A stretch of 36,664 bases of DNA from DASYXZ01 sp035934315 (GTDB taxonomy: Bacteria > Acidobacteriota > Terriglobia > UBA7540): contig DASYXZ010000107.1 in assembly GCA_035934315.1 (NCBI GenBank), forward strand, positions 1-36,664. The letters run 5' to 3'. Position numbers and translations under genes: made by a program. Positions 8,103-16,628 of this stretch are shown piece after piece; position 1 is the stretch's first letter, and each line of letters opens with the position of its first letter. The notes under the pieces are model-generated. The model saw only the letters and a list, made by a program, of their open reading frames with translations, made no database searches and was not told the DNA's origin.

Positions 8103-8669
8103 GTGAAAAAGTTGATTCCGGTTCTCATTATGATGGTGACCATACCGATGGTTGCTTCCGCGCAGGCCATCCCCAAGGTTACCTTGTTTGGGGGCTACAC
8201 CCTGGTGCGAAATCAGCAACCCAATGGCGGTCCGAGTTTCAATGTTAATGGCTGGGACGCTTCGGTGGAGATGAAACCCGCATCCTGGCTCGGACTTGTG
8301 GGTGATGTGAGCCAGCAGTATGGGTCGCCGTCCGGAGTTCAGGAAAGGCAGACCTCTGTGCTGTTCGGCCCGCAGGTTACCGTGCCGGGCCTCAAGAGAG
8401 TGAAGCCCTTTGCGCACATCCTGGTGGGTGCGGTTCATGGAACCAATCGGGCGATTTTCTTTGGAGCGACCTGCACCTCCACCAGTTGCCAGGGGCCTAC
8501 CGCTTTCTTCGGCACAACGCTCGCTACAGCGGTGGGCGGCGGCGTGGATATTAAACTGACAGGGCCTGTCTGGATTCGCGCCATCCAGGTGGATTATCTC
8601 CACGCCAACCTCAATCCCGATCACCACACGCAAATGCGCGTGGCTGCCGGAATCGCATTCCATTTCTGA
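8103..8669 (+). CDS. Small outer-membrane beta-barrel protein
   Basis: I choose GTG at 8103 as the start: GGAGGTG (8092-8098) lies 4 nt before it, and the resulting protein opens with a clean signal peptide (MKKLIPVLIMMVTIPMVASAQ). An ATG at 8088 would add five odd residues. The mature chain of about 168 residues alternates hydrophobic and polar residues in beta-strand fashion (VTLFGGYTLV, WLGLVGDVS, VWIRAIQVDYL). It ends in IAFHF, the terminal aromatic signature of outer-membrane barrels. Length and pattern fit an 8-stranded OmpA/OmpW-like barrel. The ligand or role is unknown. Confidence 0.85.
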   Translation: MKKLIPVLIMMVTIPMVASAQAIPKVTLFGGYTLVRNQQPNGGPSFNVNGWDASVEMKPASWLGLVGDVSQQYGSPSGVQERQTSVLFGPQVTVPGLKRVKPFAHILVGAVHGTNRAIFFGATCTSTSCQGPTAFFGTTLATAVGGGVDIKLTGPVWIRAIQVDYLHANLNPDHHTQMRVAAGIAFHF

Positions 8670-9130
8670 ACGTGGAAACCAAGCAGGTACTGCAGGCCTG
8701 CGGAGATGTAGATCAGGATAGCGGCCGGGCTCTTTCGTGAACTGTCAAGCCAGCGTAGTCACTTTGGCCTACCCACGCCAGAGGTATATTATACGTAGTA
8801 ATACATAACGTGGGTATATATAACATGTAGCATGCCCGCATGCCTTACTACCCGCTCTTCCGGGGATATCGAGGGGGTGGAATCCCACTGGAGCCTGCCC
8901 TCTGGATTCCCGCGTTCGCGGAAATGTCCAGGAGCTGGGAGTGACCCGTCGGATGACGGGCTTCCAAGGGGATCAGTTTCAAACACCACCGTCACCCTGT
9001 GCCCAAGCGATGGCTTTTTTCATCAGGCTCTTGTAAGATGGGTTGGTAAACGCACACGACTGCCGGTAAACAGGTCCGTTCCGCTCTGGACGCGATCAGT
9101 TAGACTCATAGGCATCTTAGAGATATAGTC
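8670..9130. other. Long intergenic region (461 bp) with repeat-like hairpins
   Basis: No convincing coding frame on either strand. It contains an AT-rich block (about 8786-8827, suitable for a promoter). It also contains the hairpin CCGCG/CGCGG inside GGATTCCCGCGTTCGCGGAA (about 8901-8920), which resembles a widespread bacterial intergenic repeat, and a perfect hairpin CCCGTC-GGAT-GACGGG (8945-8960). The block is probably decayed repeat sequence plus the promoter of the protease gene. Confidence 0.5.
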
Positions 9131-10396
9131 ATGACGAAAGTAGTGAAAGAGGTTCTTTCGAACGGCCTCACCATCATCACCGAGCCCATGCCCGCCGTGC
9201 GTTCCGTTTCAGTCGGCATCTGGCTGCGCACGGGCTCGCGCCACGAACGCCAGGCGGAGAATGGCGTTTCGCATTTCATCGAGCACATGCTTTTCAAAGG
9301 CACCACGAATCGTTCAGCGGAGGAGATTGCGCGGGCGGCGGACTCCATTGGCGGACACCTGGACGCGTTCACGGCAAAAGAGACCACGGGTTTTTCCATT
9401 AAAGCTCTGGACGAGCATCTGCCCAGGGCGTTTGGAATTTTAGCCGACCTGGTAAAGAACCCTCTTTTCCGCCCCGAAGATATTGCCAAAGAAAGCCATG
9501 TGATTCAGGAAGAAATTAAAATGGTGGAAGACACGCCGGACGACCTGGTGCATGAGATTTTCACGGCGCGCTATTGGAGCGGGCACGCGCTGGGCAGGCC
9601 GATTCTGGGGACGCGGCGCAGCGTGGCGAGTTTCGATCGCCGGCAATTGCTTGCTTATTTTCGCCGGCATTACACCCCGAACATCATGCTCATCACCGCG
9701 GCGGGACATTTGGAGCACGACCGCATGGTGGAATTAGCCGCAAAGGAATTTGGCAGCGCCAAACCTGGTCCTTCCATGAAGGACGGGCGCGCTCCTGCGG
9801 CCCATCCCAATATTGAGTTACGCCGGAAAAAAACTCTGGAGCAGGCGCACGTCTGCATCGGCGTGCCCGCTTACCCCCAGGCGCACGAAAAACGCTATGC
9901 GTGTTATATCCTGAATACGGTGCTGGGCGGCGGAATGAGCTCGCGCCTGTTTCAGAACATCCGTGAAAAACGCGGTCTGGCCTACTCTGTGGGCTCCGGC
10001 ATCACCAGTTTTCATGACGTGGGTTGCCTGAGCGTTTATGCCGGCACGGCCGCCGAAAATGCCCGGCAGGTGGTGGACCTGACACTGGAGGAGTTCCGCC
10101 AGTTGAAGTCGCATTTGCTCGGCGACGAAGAATTGCAGCGCGCGAAAGATTACCTGAAAGGCAGCATGCTCCTCAGCCTCGAGTCCACACCCAGCCGCAT
10201 GTCGAATCTGGCGCGGCAGGAAATGGTTTTTGGCCGCCACATTTCGCTGGATGAAATCGCCGCCGGGATTGACGCCGTGACCACGGAAGACGTGCGTGAA
10301 GTAGCCCGCGAGCTTTTCGTGCCCGGCCAAGTTGCCTTGACCGTCCTCGGCCCCCTCAACGGATTAAAGATCGCCCGCCGCAACCTGGCTTGCTGA
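9131..10396 (+). CDS. M16-family zinc protease (processing-peptidase/PqqL-like)
   Basis: A 421-residue peptidase. The inverted zinc motif HxxEH is H48-F-I-E51-H52, and the third zinc ligand is E127 or E128 in the QEEIKMVEDTPDDL region, about 76 residues on, as the family requires. The second domain (about 215-400) holds the substrate-clamp signature (VLGGGMSSRLFQNIREKRGLAYS). This length corresponds to single-subunit bacterial M16B proteases related to mitochondrial processing peptidase. There is no signal peptide, so it acts in the cytoplasm. The substrate is unknown. It is followed on the same strand by a metallo-beta-lactamase-fold hydrolase after about 170 bp. Confidence 0.93.
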   Translation: MTKVVKEVLSNGLTIITEPMPAVRSVSVGIWLRTGSRHERQAENGVSHFIEHMLFKGTTNRSAEEIARAADSIGGHLDAFTAKETTGFSIKALDEHLPRAFGILADLVKNPLFRPEDIAKESHVIQEEIKMVEDTPDDLVHEIFTARYWSGHALGRPILGTRRSVASFDRRQLLAYFRRHYTPNIMLITAAGHLEHDRMVELAAKEFGSAKPGPSMKDGRAPAAHPNIELRRKKTLEQAHVCIGVPAYPQAHEKRYACYILNTVLGGGMSSRLFQNIREKRGLAYSVGSGITSFHDVGCLSVYAGTAAENARQVVDLTLEEFRQLKSHLLGDEELQRAKDYLKGSMLLSLESTPSRMSNLARQEMVFGRHISLDEIAAGIDAVTTEDVREVARELFVPGQVALTVLGPLNGLKIARRNLAC

Positions 10397-10502
10397 CCCG
10401 GCTTGATGAAGACTCGGGATCGATGGATCGTTGCGAAGTTGAGAAATCGCAGCATCCCGGTCTTTCCGCAATTTCTTTCCCTTCTCCGCCCGCCAATTGA
10501 CT

Positions 10503-10508
10503 TATAAT
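10503..10508 (+). promoter_or_regulatory. Possible -10 element for the MBL-fold hydrolase gene
   Basis: A perfect TATAAT lies 60 bp before the TTG start at 10569. No good -35 element is present at the right distance, so this is a weak call. Confidence 0.3.
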
Positions 10509-10568
10509 TACCGGGAAATCAAAGGGCGCCCGTTGCGCGCCTCCACGAAGAGTTCGGCAGGAGAACCA

Positions 10569-11351
10569 TTGAGCGTTCGCGTGTGTGTGCTGGGAAGCGG
10601 GAGTCGGGGCAACTCAACGCTGGTGGTGACGGAGAAAACGCGCCTGCTGGTGGATGCCGGTTTCAGCAAAAAAGAAACCTACGCGCGATTGTCCGCCGTC
10701 GGTGAAACGGCCGAGGGTTGCGCCGCGCTCATCATCTCGCACGAACATAGCGATCACATTAACGGCTTGAAGGCGCTGGCGCTCGACCTGAAGGTTCCCA
10801 TTTATATTTCCGCCGAAACGCGCGCCGCCATTCAATGGGACGCGCGCCTTGCCAGCGTCGAGACTATTACCGCCGGCGAAAAATTTACCGTGGGCGATAT
10901 TGAGGTGACGCCGTTCTCCATCCCCCATGACGCGGCCGACCCCGTGGCCTTCACCCTGGAATCACAAGGCATCAAGATGGGTGTGGTCACCGACCTCGGA
11001 TATGTTCCGGAAGTGGTGAAGCAGCACTTGCGCGGATGCCATTGCCTCATCTTTGAATCAAACCACGATACCGAGATGCTGAAGATCGGACCGTATCCCT
11101 GGTATGTGAAGCAGCGCGTGATGAGCCGCCACGGACACCTCTCCAACCGCACCACGGCGGAATTTCTGACCGAAGATTTTGATGGCGCGGCCCAGGTGCT
11201 GATTCTCGCCCACTTGAGCGAAAATAATAACCACCCGGAAATCGCCCGCATAACCGCCCAGGAAGCGCTCGCCCAACGCCCCAACGGCGGCAATGGCCTT
11301 GAGCTGCTCCTGGCGAGCCAGACGGAGCCGACCAGGGTTTTTCAGTTCTGA
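10569..11351 (+). CDS. YycJ/WalJ-like metallo-beta-lactamase-fold hydrolase
   Basis: A product of 260 residues from a TTG start at 10569. AGGAG (10559-10563) sits 5 nt before it, and the protein then opens directly with the first beta-strand (SVRVCVLGSGSRGNS). The frame stays open further upstream but lacks a signal. The zinc/nuclease motif HxHxDH is H58-E-H60-S-D62-H63, followed by further ligands in the FESNHD and RHGHLSN segments. The SGSxGNS opening and this overall length match the YycJ/WalJ group, reported as exonucleases (5' to 3') acting in DNA repair. It could instead be another MBL-fold phosphodiesterase. It is cytoplasmic. Confidence 0.88.
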   Translation: MSVRVCVLGSGSRGNSTLVVTEKTRLLVDAGFSKKETYARLSAVGETAEGCAALIISHEHSDHINGLKALALDLKVPIYISAETRAAIQWDARLASVETITAGEKFTVGDIEVTPFSIPHDAADPVAFTLESQGIKMGVVTDLGYVPEVVKQHLRGCHCLIFESNHDTEMLKIGPYPWYVKQRVMSRHGHLSNRTTAEFLTEDFDGAAQVLILAHLSENNNHPEIARITAQEALAQRPNGGNGLELLLASQTEPTRVFQF

Positions 11352-11432
11352 TTGCAGACCTTTTCAGATCAAGTCAACGGGTTGTGAATAGAAAGCGCAG
11401 GATGCCAAATTGAAAAGCGAAGAGTTGTTGGC

Positions 11433-11465
11433 AATCTAAAATCCAAAATCACAAATCCAAAATCC
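11433..11465. repeat. Low-complexity AATCCAAA repeat abutting purB start
   Basis: Repeats of AATCCAAAATC / CACAAATCC type fill the 33 bp directly before the purB ATG. Similar oligo-A/C-rich arrays occur between genes in several bacterial phyla. It leaves no Shine-Dalgarno in front of purB. Confidence 0.6.
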
Positions 11466-11466
11466 T

Positions 11467-12762
11467 ATGATTCCTCGTTACACGCGCCCGGAAATGGGCC
11501 GCATTTGGACTGACGAAAACAAATTCCGCAAGTGGCTGGACGTCGAAATCGCCACGGCGGAGGTGGAGGCGGAGTCCGGGCTGATTCCGCGCAGCGCCGC
11601 GCGCGCCATTCGCCGCAAGGGAAAGTTTGAAGTCGGGCGAATTCTTGAGATCGAGAAGCAAGTCAAGCACGACGTTATCGCCTTTACCACCAACGTGGCG
11701 GCGCACGTGGGCCGGGAAGCGCGTTATTTGCATTTCGGGCTCACTTCGAATGACGTGGTGGACACCGCGCAAGCGCTGCAAATCCGCGAAGCGTCTGAAA
11801 TTTTAATGACGGATCTCACGCATCTCGGCGGTGTATTAAAAAAGCGCGCCTTCGAATTCAAGCACACGCCCATGATGGGACGGACGCATGGCATCCATGC
11901 CGAGCCGATTACTTTTGGCTGGAAAATCGCCGTCTGGTACGCCGAGAACCAGCGCAACATGGCGCGATTCAAGCGGGCGGCGGAGGAAATGCGCGTGGGG
12001 AAAATTTCCGGCGCCGTGGGCACTTACGCGCACCTGAGTCCGGCGCTCGAAAAAAAGATTTGCGCGAAGCTCGGGCTGCAAGCGGCACCCATCTCCACCC
12101 AGGTCATCCAGCGCGATCGGCACGCCCATTACGTTTGTACGCTGGCCGTGATCGCGGCGTCGCTGGAAAAAATCGCTTTGGAGGTCCGCGGATTGCAGCG
12201 CACCGAAGTGCGCGAGGTGGAGGAATATTTTTCGCCCGAGCAAAAAGGTTCCTCCGCCATGCCGCACAAGCGCAATCCGGTGACGGCGGAGCAAATCTGC
12301 GGCCTGGCGCGCGTGGTGAGGGCCAACGCACAGGCGGCTCTCGAAAATGTGGCGCTCTGGCACGAGCGCGATATTTCGCACTCGTCCGTCGAGCGCGTGA
12401 TTCTGCCTGACTCGACCATCCTGGTCGATTACCTGCTGGCGAAAACCGCCAAACTGGTTGACACGCTTTTGGTTTATCCCGAGCGCATGCAGGAAAATCT
12501 GGATTTACTCAAAGGCCTGATTTTTTCGGGCCAATTGCTGCTCGCCCTCACGGATAAAGGCGCGGCCCGCGAAGACGCTTACCGCTGGGTGCAGCGCAAC
12601 GCCATGCAAGTGTGGCAAACGCGCGAGGATTTCAGGACGCTGGTCGAACGCGACCCGGACGTGCGGCAATTCCTGACCCCCAAAGAAATATCGCACGCCT
12701 TTTCCGTGGAACGACAGTTGCGCCACGTGGATGAAATTTTTCGCAGGGTGTTTGGGAAATGA
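11467..12762 (+). CDS. purB: Adenylosuccinate lyase
   Basis: A 431-residue fumarase/aspartase-superfamily enzyme. It cleaves SAICAR to AICAR and adenylosuccinate to AMP in purine synthesis. The N-terminus (MIPRYTRPEMGRIW) is the family's usual beginning, so the ATG is right even though no Shine-Dalgarno precedes it. Visible signatures are LTSNDVVDT (92-100), TH at 140-141 with the catalytic His141, and the signature loop SSAMPHKRNP (262-271) with the catalytic Ser at 262 or 263. The length is normal. It is a cytosolic homotetramer in known cases. No other pur gene is visible nearby. Confidence 0.97.
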   Translation: MIPRYTRPEMGRIWTDENKFRKWLDVEIATAEVEAESGLIPRSAARAIRRKGKFEVGRILEIEKQVKHDVIAFTTNVAAHVGREARYLHFGLTSNDVVDTAQALQIREASEILMTDLTHLGGVLKKRAFEFKHTPMMGRTHGIHAEPITFGWKIAVWYAENQRNMARFKRAAEEMRVGKISGAVGTYAHLSPALEKKICAKLGLQAAPISTQVIQRDRHAHYVCTLAVIAASLEKIALEVRGLQRTEVREVEEYFSPEQKGSSAMPHKRNPVTAEQICGLARVVRANAQAALENVALWHERDISHSSVERVILPDSTILVDYLLAKTAKLVDTLLVYPERMQENLDLLKGLIFSGQLLLALTDKGAAREDAYRWVQRNAMQVWQTREDFRTLVERDPDVRQFLTPKEISHAFSVERQLRHVDEIFRRVFGK

Positions 12763-12833
12763 TGGTGGAATCTGCTGCTGGGACAAAAATTTGAGGGGGG
12801 ACGCGCGCGTCCTAATGGGGAAGCGACACCAAC

Positions 12834-12896
12834 GTGCCGAAGAACTTCCAGCGCGGCCGGGCTTTCATCCCGGTGCCCAACTCTTCGGTGCAGGCT
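12834..12896. repeat. Nested inverted repeat downstream of purB
   Basis: GCCGAAGA at about 12837-12844 is the near-complement of TCTTCGGT at about 12882-12889. Between them CCGGG and CCCGG flank a 7-nt loop. It lies between the convergent purB and larB-like genes. It may be a bidirectional transcript-end structure, but there is no T-run. Confidence 0.3.
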
Positions 12897-12971
12897 TACC
12901 CGCGTCCAAGAGCAGATTAACGCCAGCAGGAGCCAGTTGCAGGCGCTTTTCGCGTCACGCGACATCCTTGC

Positions 12972-13718
12972 CTACAGCCGATTAATCACGCTGGCAAGAT
13001 ACCCCGCACCAAATCCATTATCGATATTCACCACAGCGACGTTCGACGCACAGCTATTCAACATTCCCAAAAGCGCCGCGATGCCTCGAAAGCTCGCGCC
13101 ATAGCCAATGCTGGTGGGCACGGCAATCACCGGCACCCCGACCATACCGGCCACCACGCTGGGCAGGGCGCCTTCCATGCCCGCGACGCAGACAATCACC
13201 CGCGCGCCGCGCATGTGCCGGCTCTCGCCGAGCAGGCGATGGATTCCGGCCACGCCCACGTCATAGAGCGACTGCACGCGGTTGCCCATGGCTTCCGCCG
13301 TCACCAAGGCTTCTTCCGCCACAGGAATATCCGAAGTCCCGGCGGACACCACCAGAACTTTGCCCTTGCCGCGTATTTTGTGGTCACGACAAATGGTGAT
13401 GGCGCCGGAAAGTTTATGGAACCTGGCGCGGCGATCCAGTTTGTGGACGTGCTCGAAGAGCGCTGCGTCGCCGCGAGTAATCAGGATGTTATGCCGCCGC
13501 GCCAACATGCCTCGGACAATGCCCGCCACCTGCGCCGGGGCTTTACCACGGGCAAAAATGACTTCCGGAAAACCCGTGCGCAGCGACCTGTGGTGATCAA
13601 TTTTGGCGTAGCCAAGGTCTTCATAGGGCAGGGAACGCAGGCGGTCCACAGCGTCTACAACGCTCACTTTGCCGCGCCGGACTTGCTTCAACATTTTTGT
13701 AATTTCTTCCGCTGTCAA
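12972..13718 (-). CDS. larB: LarB-family nickel-pincer cofactor biosynthesis protein
   Basis: A 248-residue protein. Residues about 120-248 form a PurE-like (AIR carboxylase) domain: SAGTSDIPVAEEA at 125-137, VAGMEGALPSVVAG at 178-191, and LNSCASNVAVVNIDNGFGAG near 220-239. The last motif contains Cys223, matching the catalytic Cys of LarB. LarB carboxylates nicotinic acid adenine dinucleotide and releases AMP, the first step to the nickel-pincer cofactor of lactate racemase-type enzymes. LarC and LarE are not seen here, so the pathway cannot be confirmed. The start is TTG at 13718, supported by GAGG/GGAA upstream. A -10-like TATACT lies at 13777-13782. Confidence 0.85.
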   Translation of the reverse strand: MTAEEITKMLKQVRRGKVSVVDAVDRLRSLPYEDLGYAKIDHHRSLRTGFPEVIFARGKAPAQVAGIVRGMLARRHNILITRGDAALFEHVHKLDRRARFHKLSGAITICRDHKIRGKGKVLVVSAGTSDIPVAEEALVTAEAMGNRVQSLYDVGVAGIHRLLGESRHMRGARVIVCVAGMEGALPSVVAGMVGVPVIAVPTSIGYGASFRGIAALLGMLNSCASNVAVVNIDNGFGAGYLASVINRL

Positions 13719-13830
13719 TTCCGGCCTCTTGTTGTTCGAGTCCTTTGCTGCACAGATCTCCGCTTGAACGAAAAACAGTATAGCAAGATGGTTTGGAAAT
13801 CACATCGGCGAAAGGGGCGGGGAAAAAAGA

Positions 13831-13888
13831 TAGACAAAACATTATCTCGCCGAGGCACAAAGGGGCCAAGGGTCGCACAGACTAAGGA
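13831..13888. repeat. Degenerate intergenic repeat between larB and alcohol dehydrogenase
   Basis: On the minus strand this reads as a decayed form of the common intergenic pattern of CTTAG..., CTTTGTGCCTCGGCGAGATAATG type, with rhythmic CTTTG/CCTTGG/CTTAG words. Similar arrays occur in several phyla. It holds no gene. Confidence 0.35.
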
Positions 13889-13907
13889 AAGTATACCTGC
13901 TGCTCTG

Positions 13908-14888
13908 TCAATCGCCGCCGGGGAGTTCCACCATCGCCTTGATGCATTTCGTTTCACGCGGCAGGTCAGGAAAACGGAGGGGAACTTCAGCCAGGCTAAG
14001 CCGGTGTGTAATCCAAGGCGCGGTATCAATCTGGCCCTCCTCGATCATGCGGATGATGCGCGGGAAATCGTCCACGCTGTTGCGAGTGGCCAGCAGCGTA
14101 ATTTCGCGCCGGTGGAAGAGCGGGTCGTCAATGGCCACGGATTTTTGCACCAGGCCCACGAAAACCAGGCGCCCGCCGTGGGCCACGCGGGACAAGCTTT
14201 GCTCCATGGAAGTCGCGTTGCCGGTGGCGTCAAAAACGATTTCCGCCAGGCGTTCGTCAGGACGTTCCAGAATTTCCACTTTGAAGCGCGCGGCGAATTC
14301 GCGCCGGGCGGGATTAATTTCAAGAACCCGAACCCTGCCGCCCGCCGCCAGAGCAAACTGCGTCACGGCCAGGCCGATGGGCCCCGCGCCGACCACCAGC
14401 ACATCTTCACCCTCGCGAAGTCCGCTGCGCGTCACGGCGTGCGCGCCAATGCTGAGCGGCTCAACAAGCGCCAGTTGGTCAAATGACAATTGCGTGGACT
14501 TGTGCAGCCGCTCGAGCGGCACGGCAATCAGCGTCTGCATGCCGCCATCCATGTGAACGCCAAGGACGCGGAGCCGCTCACAACAATTACTTTTCCCATT
14601 GCGGCAGGCGTGACATTCCCCGCAATTCAAATAAGGTTCCACCGCGACGCGGTCACCCGATTTGATGCCGCGCGGGTTGGCCGGCAAGCTTGCCACTTCG
14701 GCGCTCAACTCGTGGCCGAGTATTCGCGGATAATTAAAAAACGGCTGATTGCCCTGGAAGGCATGGTAGTCCGTGCCGCAAACTCCCACCCGACGAATGC
14801 GCACCAACGCTTCGCCCGCGCCCGGGGCTGGGGGCGGCGCTTCTCGATGAACAAAATGTCCGGGCTTTTCAAGAATAATCTGCTGCAT
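13908..14888 (-). CDS. Zinc-dependent medium-chain alcohol/polyol dehydrogenase
   Basis: A 326-residue MDR-superfamily enzyme. Catalytic zinc ligands are Cys37 and the GHE motif with His59-Glu60. The structural zinc knuckle is Cys89-Cys92-Cys95-Cys103 (CGECHACRNGKSNCC). The NAD-binding Rossmann motif VVGAGPIGLAV lies near residues 165-176. This is the sorbitol/threonine/galactitol-dehydrogenase branch, with NAD-dependent oxidation of a secondary alcohol in the cytosol; the exact substrate is not readable. The downstream neighbour is the larB-like gene, 189 bp away across a decayed repeat. A functional link is possible but not shown. Confidence 0.9.
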   Translation of the reverse strand: MQQIILEKPGHFVHREAPPPAPGAGEALVRIRRVGVCGTDYHAFQGNQPFFNYPRILGHELSAEVASLPANPRGIKSGDRVAVEPYLNCGECHACRNGKSNCCERLRVLGVHMDGGMQTLIAVPLERLHKSTQLSFDQLALVEPLSIGAHAVTRSGLREGEDVLVVGAGPIGLAVTQFALAAGGRVRVLEINPARREFAARFKVEILERPDERLAEIVFDATGNATSMEQSLSRVAHGGRLVFVGLVQKSVAIDDPLFHRREITLLATRNSVDDFPRIIRMIEEGQIDTAPWITHRLSLAEVPLRFPDLPRETKCIKAMVELPGGD

Positions 14889-15007
14889 GGCGGGACCGTG
14901 GACCCAATTGCCGTATTGCGATAGATATCATTACATGACTTGCTGCGAATTTTCAAAGAGGATATCCACCACTGAACCAGCCTGGCGCTTCGCAAATCGA
15001 GGTTTCC

Positions 15008-15036
15008 TTGACTTCCCGGCGGGCGAACAATACAAT
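15008..15036 (+). promoter_or_regulatory. Sigma-70-type promoter of the ffh cluster
   Basis: TTGACT (15008-15013), a 17-bp spacer, and TACAAT (15031-15036). Each hexamer differs from consensus at one position. Transcription should start near 15043, giving a leader of about 70 nt before ffh. Confidence 0.6.
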
Positions 15037-15114
15037 AAACCATTCAGCTTAATAGGTTATGAAGGGCTGGATGCAAGCTTGGGGAGGAATTCGCCCACAG
15101 GAAATAAGACTTGA

Positions 15115-16461
15115 ATGTTTGACTCTTTACAACAAAAGTTCGAAGGCGTTTTCAAGACGCTGCGCGTTCAGGGCGTCCTGAATGAGGCCTCGATTGACGC
15201 GACCTTGCGCGACGTTCGCCTGGCCCTGCTCGAAGCGGACGTGAACTTAAAGGTCGTGAAGGACCTTCTGGACCGCGTGCGTGTGAGAGCGATGGGCGAG
15301 GAAGTTCGCTCCGGATTTGCCCCGGCGCAGGAAGTGGTGCGGATCGTTCGCGACGAACTGATTCAGATTATGGGCGGTGAAGCGTCATTTCTCACCTTCA
15401 CCAAAGAGTATCCAAACGTTTTCCTGATTGTCGGACTTCAGGGTTCGGGCAAGACGACGTCGGCGGGCAAGCTGGCGCTCTGGCTGGCTAATAAAAAGAA
15501 GCGCCCGATGCTGGTATCGACGGACGTTTACCGCCCTGCGGCGCGCGAGCAGTTGGCCATCATCGCGAAGGCCGTGGGGATTCCGATCTTTACCGGCGAG
15601 GGCATTAACGCGCCCATTGAACTGGCCCTTGCCGCGCGGAAAGATGCGGCGGACCGCGGCCACGATATTCTGATTGTGGACACCGCCGGGCGCCTGCACA
15701 TTGACGAAGAATTAATGAACGAAGTGGGCGAGTTGCGCACCCGTTTGCGTCCGAGCGAAGTGTTGCTGGTGGCGGATGCCATGATCGGGCAGGATGCGGT
15801 CCGTAGCGCCCAGGAATTCCACGAGCGGCTGGGAACTTCCGGCGTGATTCTGACCAAGCTGGACGGTGACGCGCGCGGTGGCGCGGCTCTCTCCATCCGT
15901 CACGTCACCGGGCAGCCCATCAAGTTCGTGGGCGTGGGCGAAAAATACGACGCCCTGGAAGTTTTTCATCCTGACCGCATTGTGTCGCGCATCATGGGCA
16001 TGGGCGACATGCTTTCGTTCATCGAGAAGGCGGAAGAAAAAATCGACAAGGCGAAGGCGCTTGAAGTCCACCGTAAGATCCAGACGGATACGTTTTCTCT
16101 GGCCGATTTTCGCGATCAGCTTCGCCAAATGCGCTCTCTCGGCTCCATGGAACAGATGCTTGGCATGTTGCCGAAAATTGGCATCCTGAAAGATGCCGGT
16201 AAAATGAAGGTGGATGAAAAAGAATTGGTTCACATCGAAGCCATCATCAATTCCATGACGGCGCGCGAACGTGAAAACCACGAGATCATCAACGGCAAAC
16301 GACGCAAGCGGATTGCCAAGGGCAGCGGCAGCAGCGTTCAGCAAGTGAACCAACTGCTCAAACAATATATTCAGACCCGCAAGCTGATGAAGTCAATGAG
16401 CCATAGTTTGCTCGGCAAACAATTGAGCAAGCTGAAAATGCCCATGAGCTCGGCGGGGTAG
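15115..16461 (+). CDS. ffh: Signal recognition particle GTPase Ffh
   Basis: A 448-residue SRP54 protein. With 4.5S RNA it binds signal sequences on ribosomes and targets them to FtsY/SecYEG. The N domain (1-95) is a helical bundle. The G domain (about 96-295) contains the P-loop GLQGSGKTT (107-115), the DVYRPAA motif, DTAGRL and TKLDGDARGGAALS. The M domain (about 325-435) is Met-rich (RQMRSLGSMEQMLGMLP) with the RNA-binding helices at SMTARERE and RRKRIAKGSGSSVQQVNQLLKQY. AGGAAA precedes the ATG. It heads the ribosomal/tRNA-modification cluster, a conserved arrangement. Confidence 0.98.
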   Translation: MFDSLQQKFEGVFKTLRVQGVLNEASIDATLRDVRLALLEADVNLKVVKDLLDRVRVRAMGEEVRSGFAPAQEVVRIVRDELIQIMGGEASFLTFTKEYPNVFLIVGLQGSGKTTSAGKLALWLANKKKRPMLVSTDVYRPAAREQLAIIAKAVGIPIFTGEGINAPIELALAARKDAADRGHDILIVDTAGRLHIDEELMNEVGELRTRLRPSEVLLVADAMIGQDAVRSAQEFHERLGTSGVILTKLDGDARGGAALSIRHVTGQPIKFVGVGEKYDALEVFHPDRIVSRIMGMGDMLSFIEKAEEKIDKAKALEVHRKIQTDTFSLADFRDQLRQMRSLGSMEQMLGMLPKIGILKDAGKMKVDEKELVHIEAIINSMTARERENHEIINGKRRKRIAKGSGSSVQQVNQLLKQYIQTRKLMKSMSHSLLGKQLSKLKMPMSSAG

Positions 16462-16468
16462 GGGAAAA

Positions 16469-16606
16469 GGATTCAGGATTTAGGATTCAGGATCTAAGAT
16501 TTAGGAATTTGGGTTTAGAAATCGACAAAGGAAATTTGAAATTGGAGATTGGATAGAGGCAGTTTCCAGTTTCTATTTTCTAATTTCTAGTTTCCAGTTT
16601 CCATTT
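16469..16606. repeat. Low-complexity A/T-rich word repeats between ffh and rpsP
   Basis: Two blocks fill most of the gap: variants of GGATTTAGGATTCAGGAT (about 16469-16518), then variants of TTTCCAGTTTCTATTTTC (about 16561-16606). They are unlike the flanking coding DNA in composition. The rpsP Shine-Dalgarno lies just beyond them and is intact. Confidence 0.75.
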
Positions 16607-16628
16607 TTGAATTTCACGAGGAGGTCCT

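Noticed and set aside
9100..9130. Promoter-like TTAGAC and TATAGT just before the M16 protease
   Set aside because: Transcription would start inside the coding sequence, so it cannot drive the annotated start.
12799..12812. 14-bp GC palindrome GGACGCGCGCGTCC after purB
   Set aside because: Simple alternating GC sequence; symmetry of this kind is expected by chance in GC-rich spacers.
13215..14486. Open frame of 423 codons on the plus strand opposite larB and the alcohol dehydrogenase
   Set aside because: It is antisense to two well-supported genes with intact catalytic motifs; its product is His/Arg/Gln-rich with no domain pattern. Typical shadow frame of GC-rich DNA.
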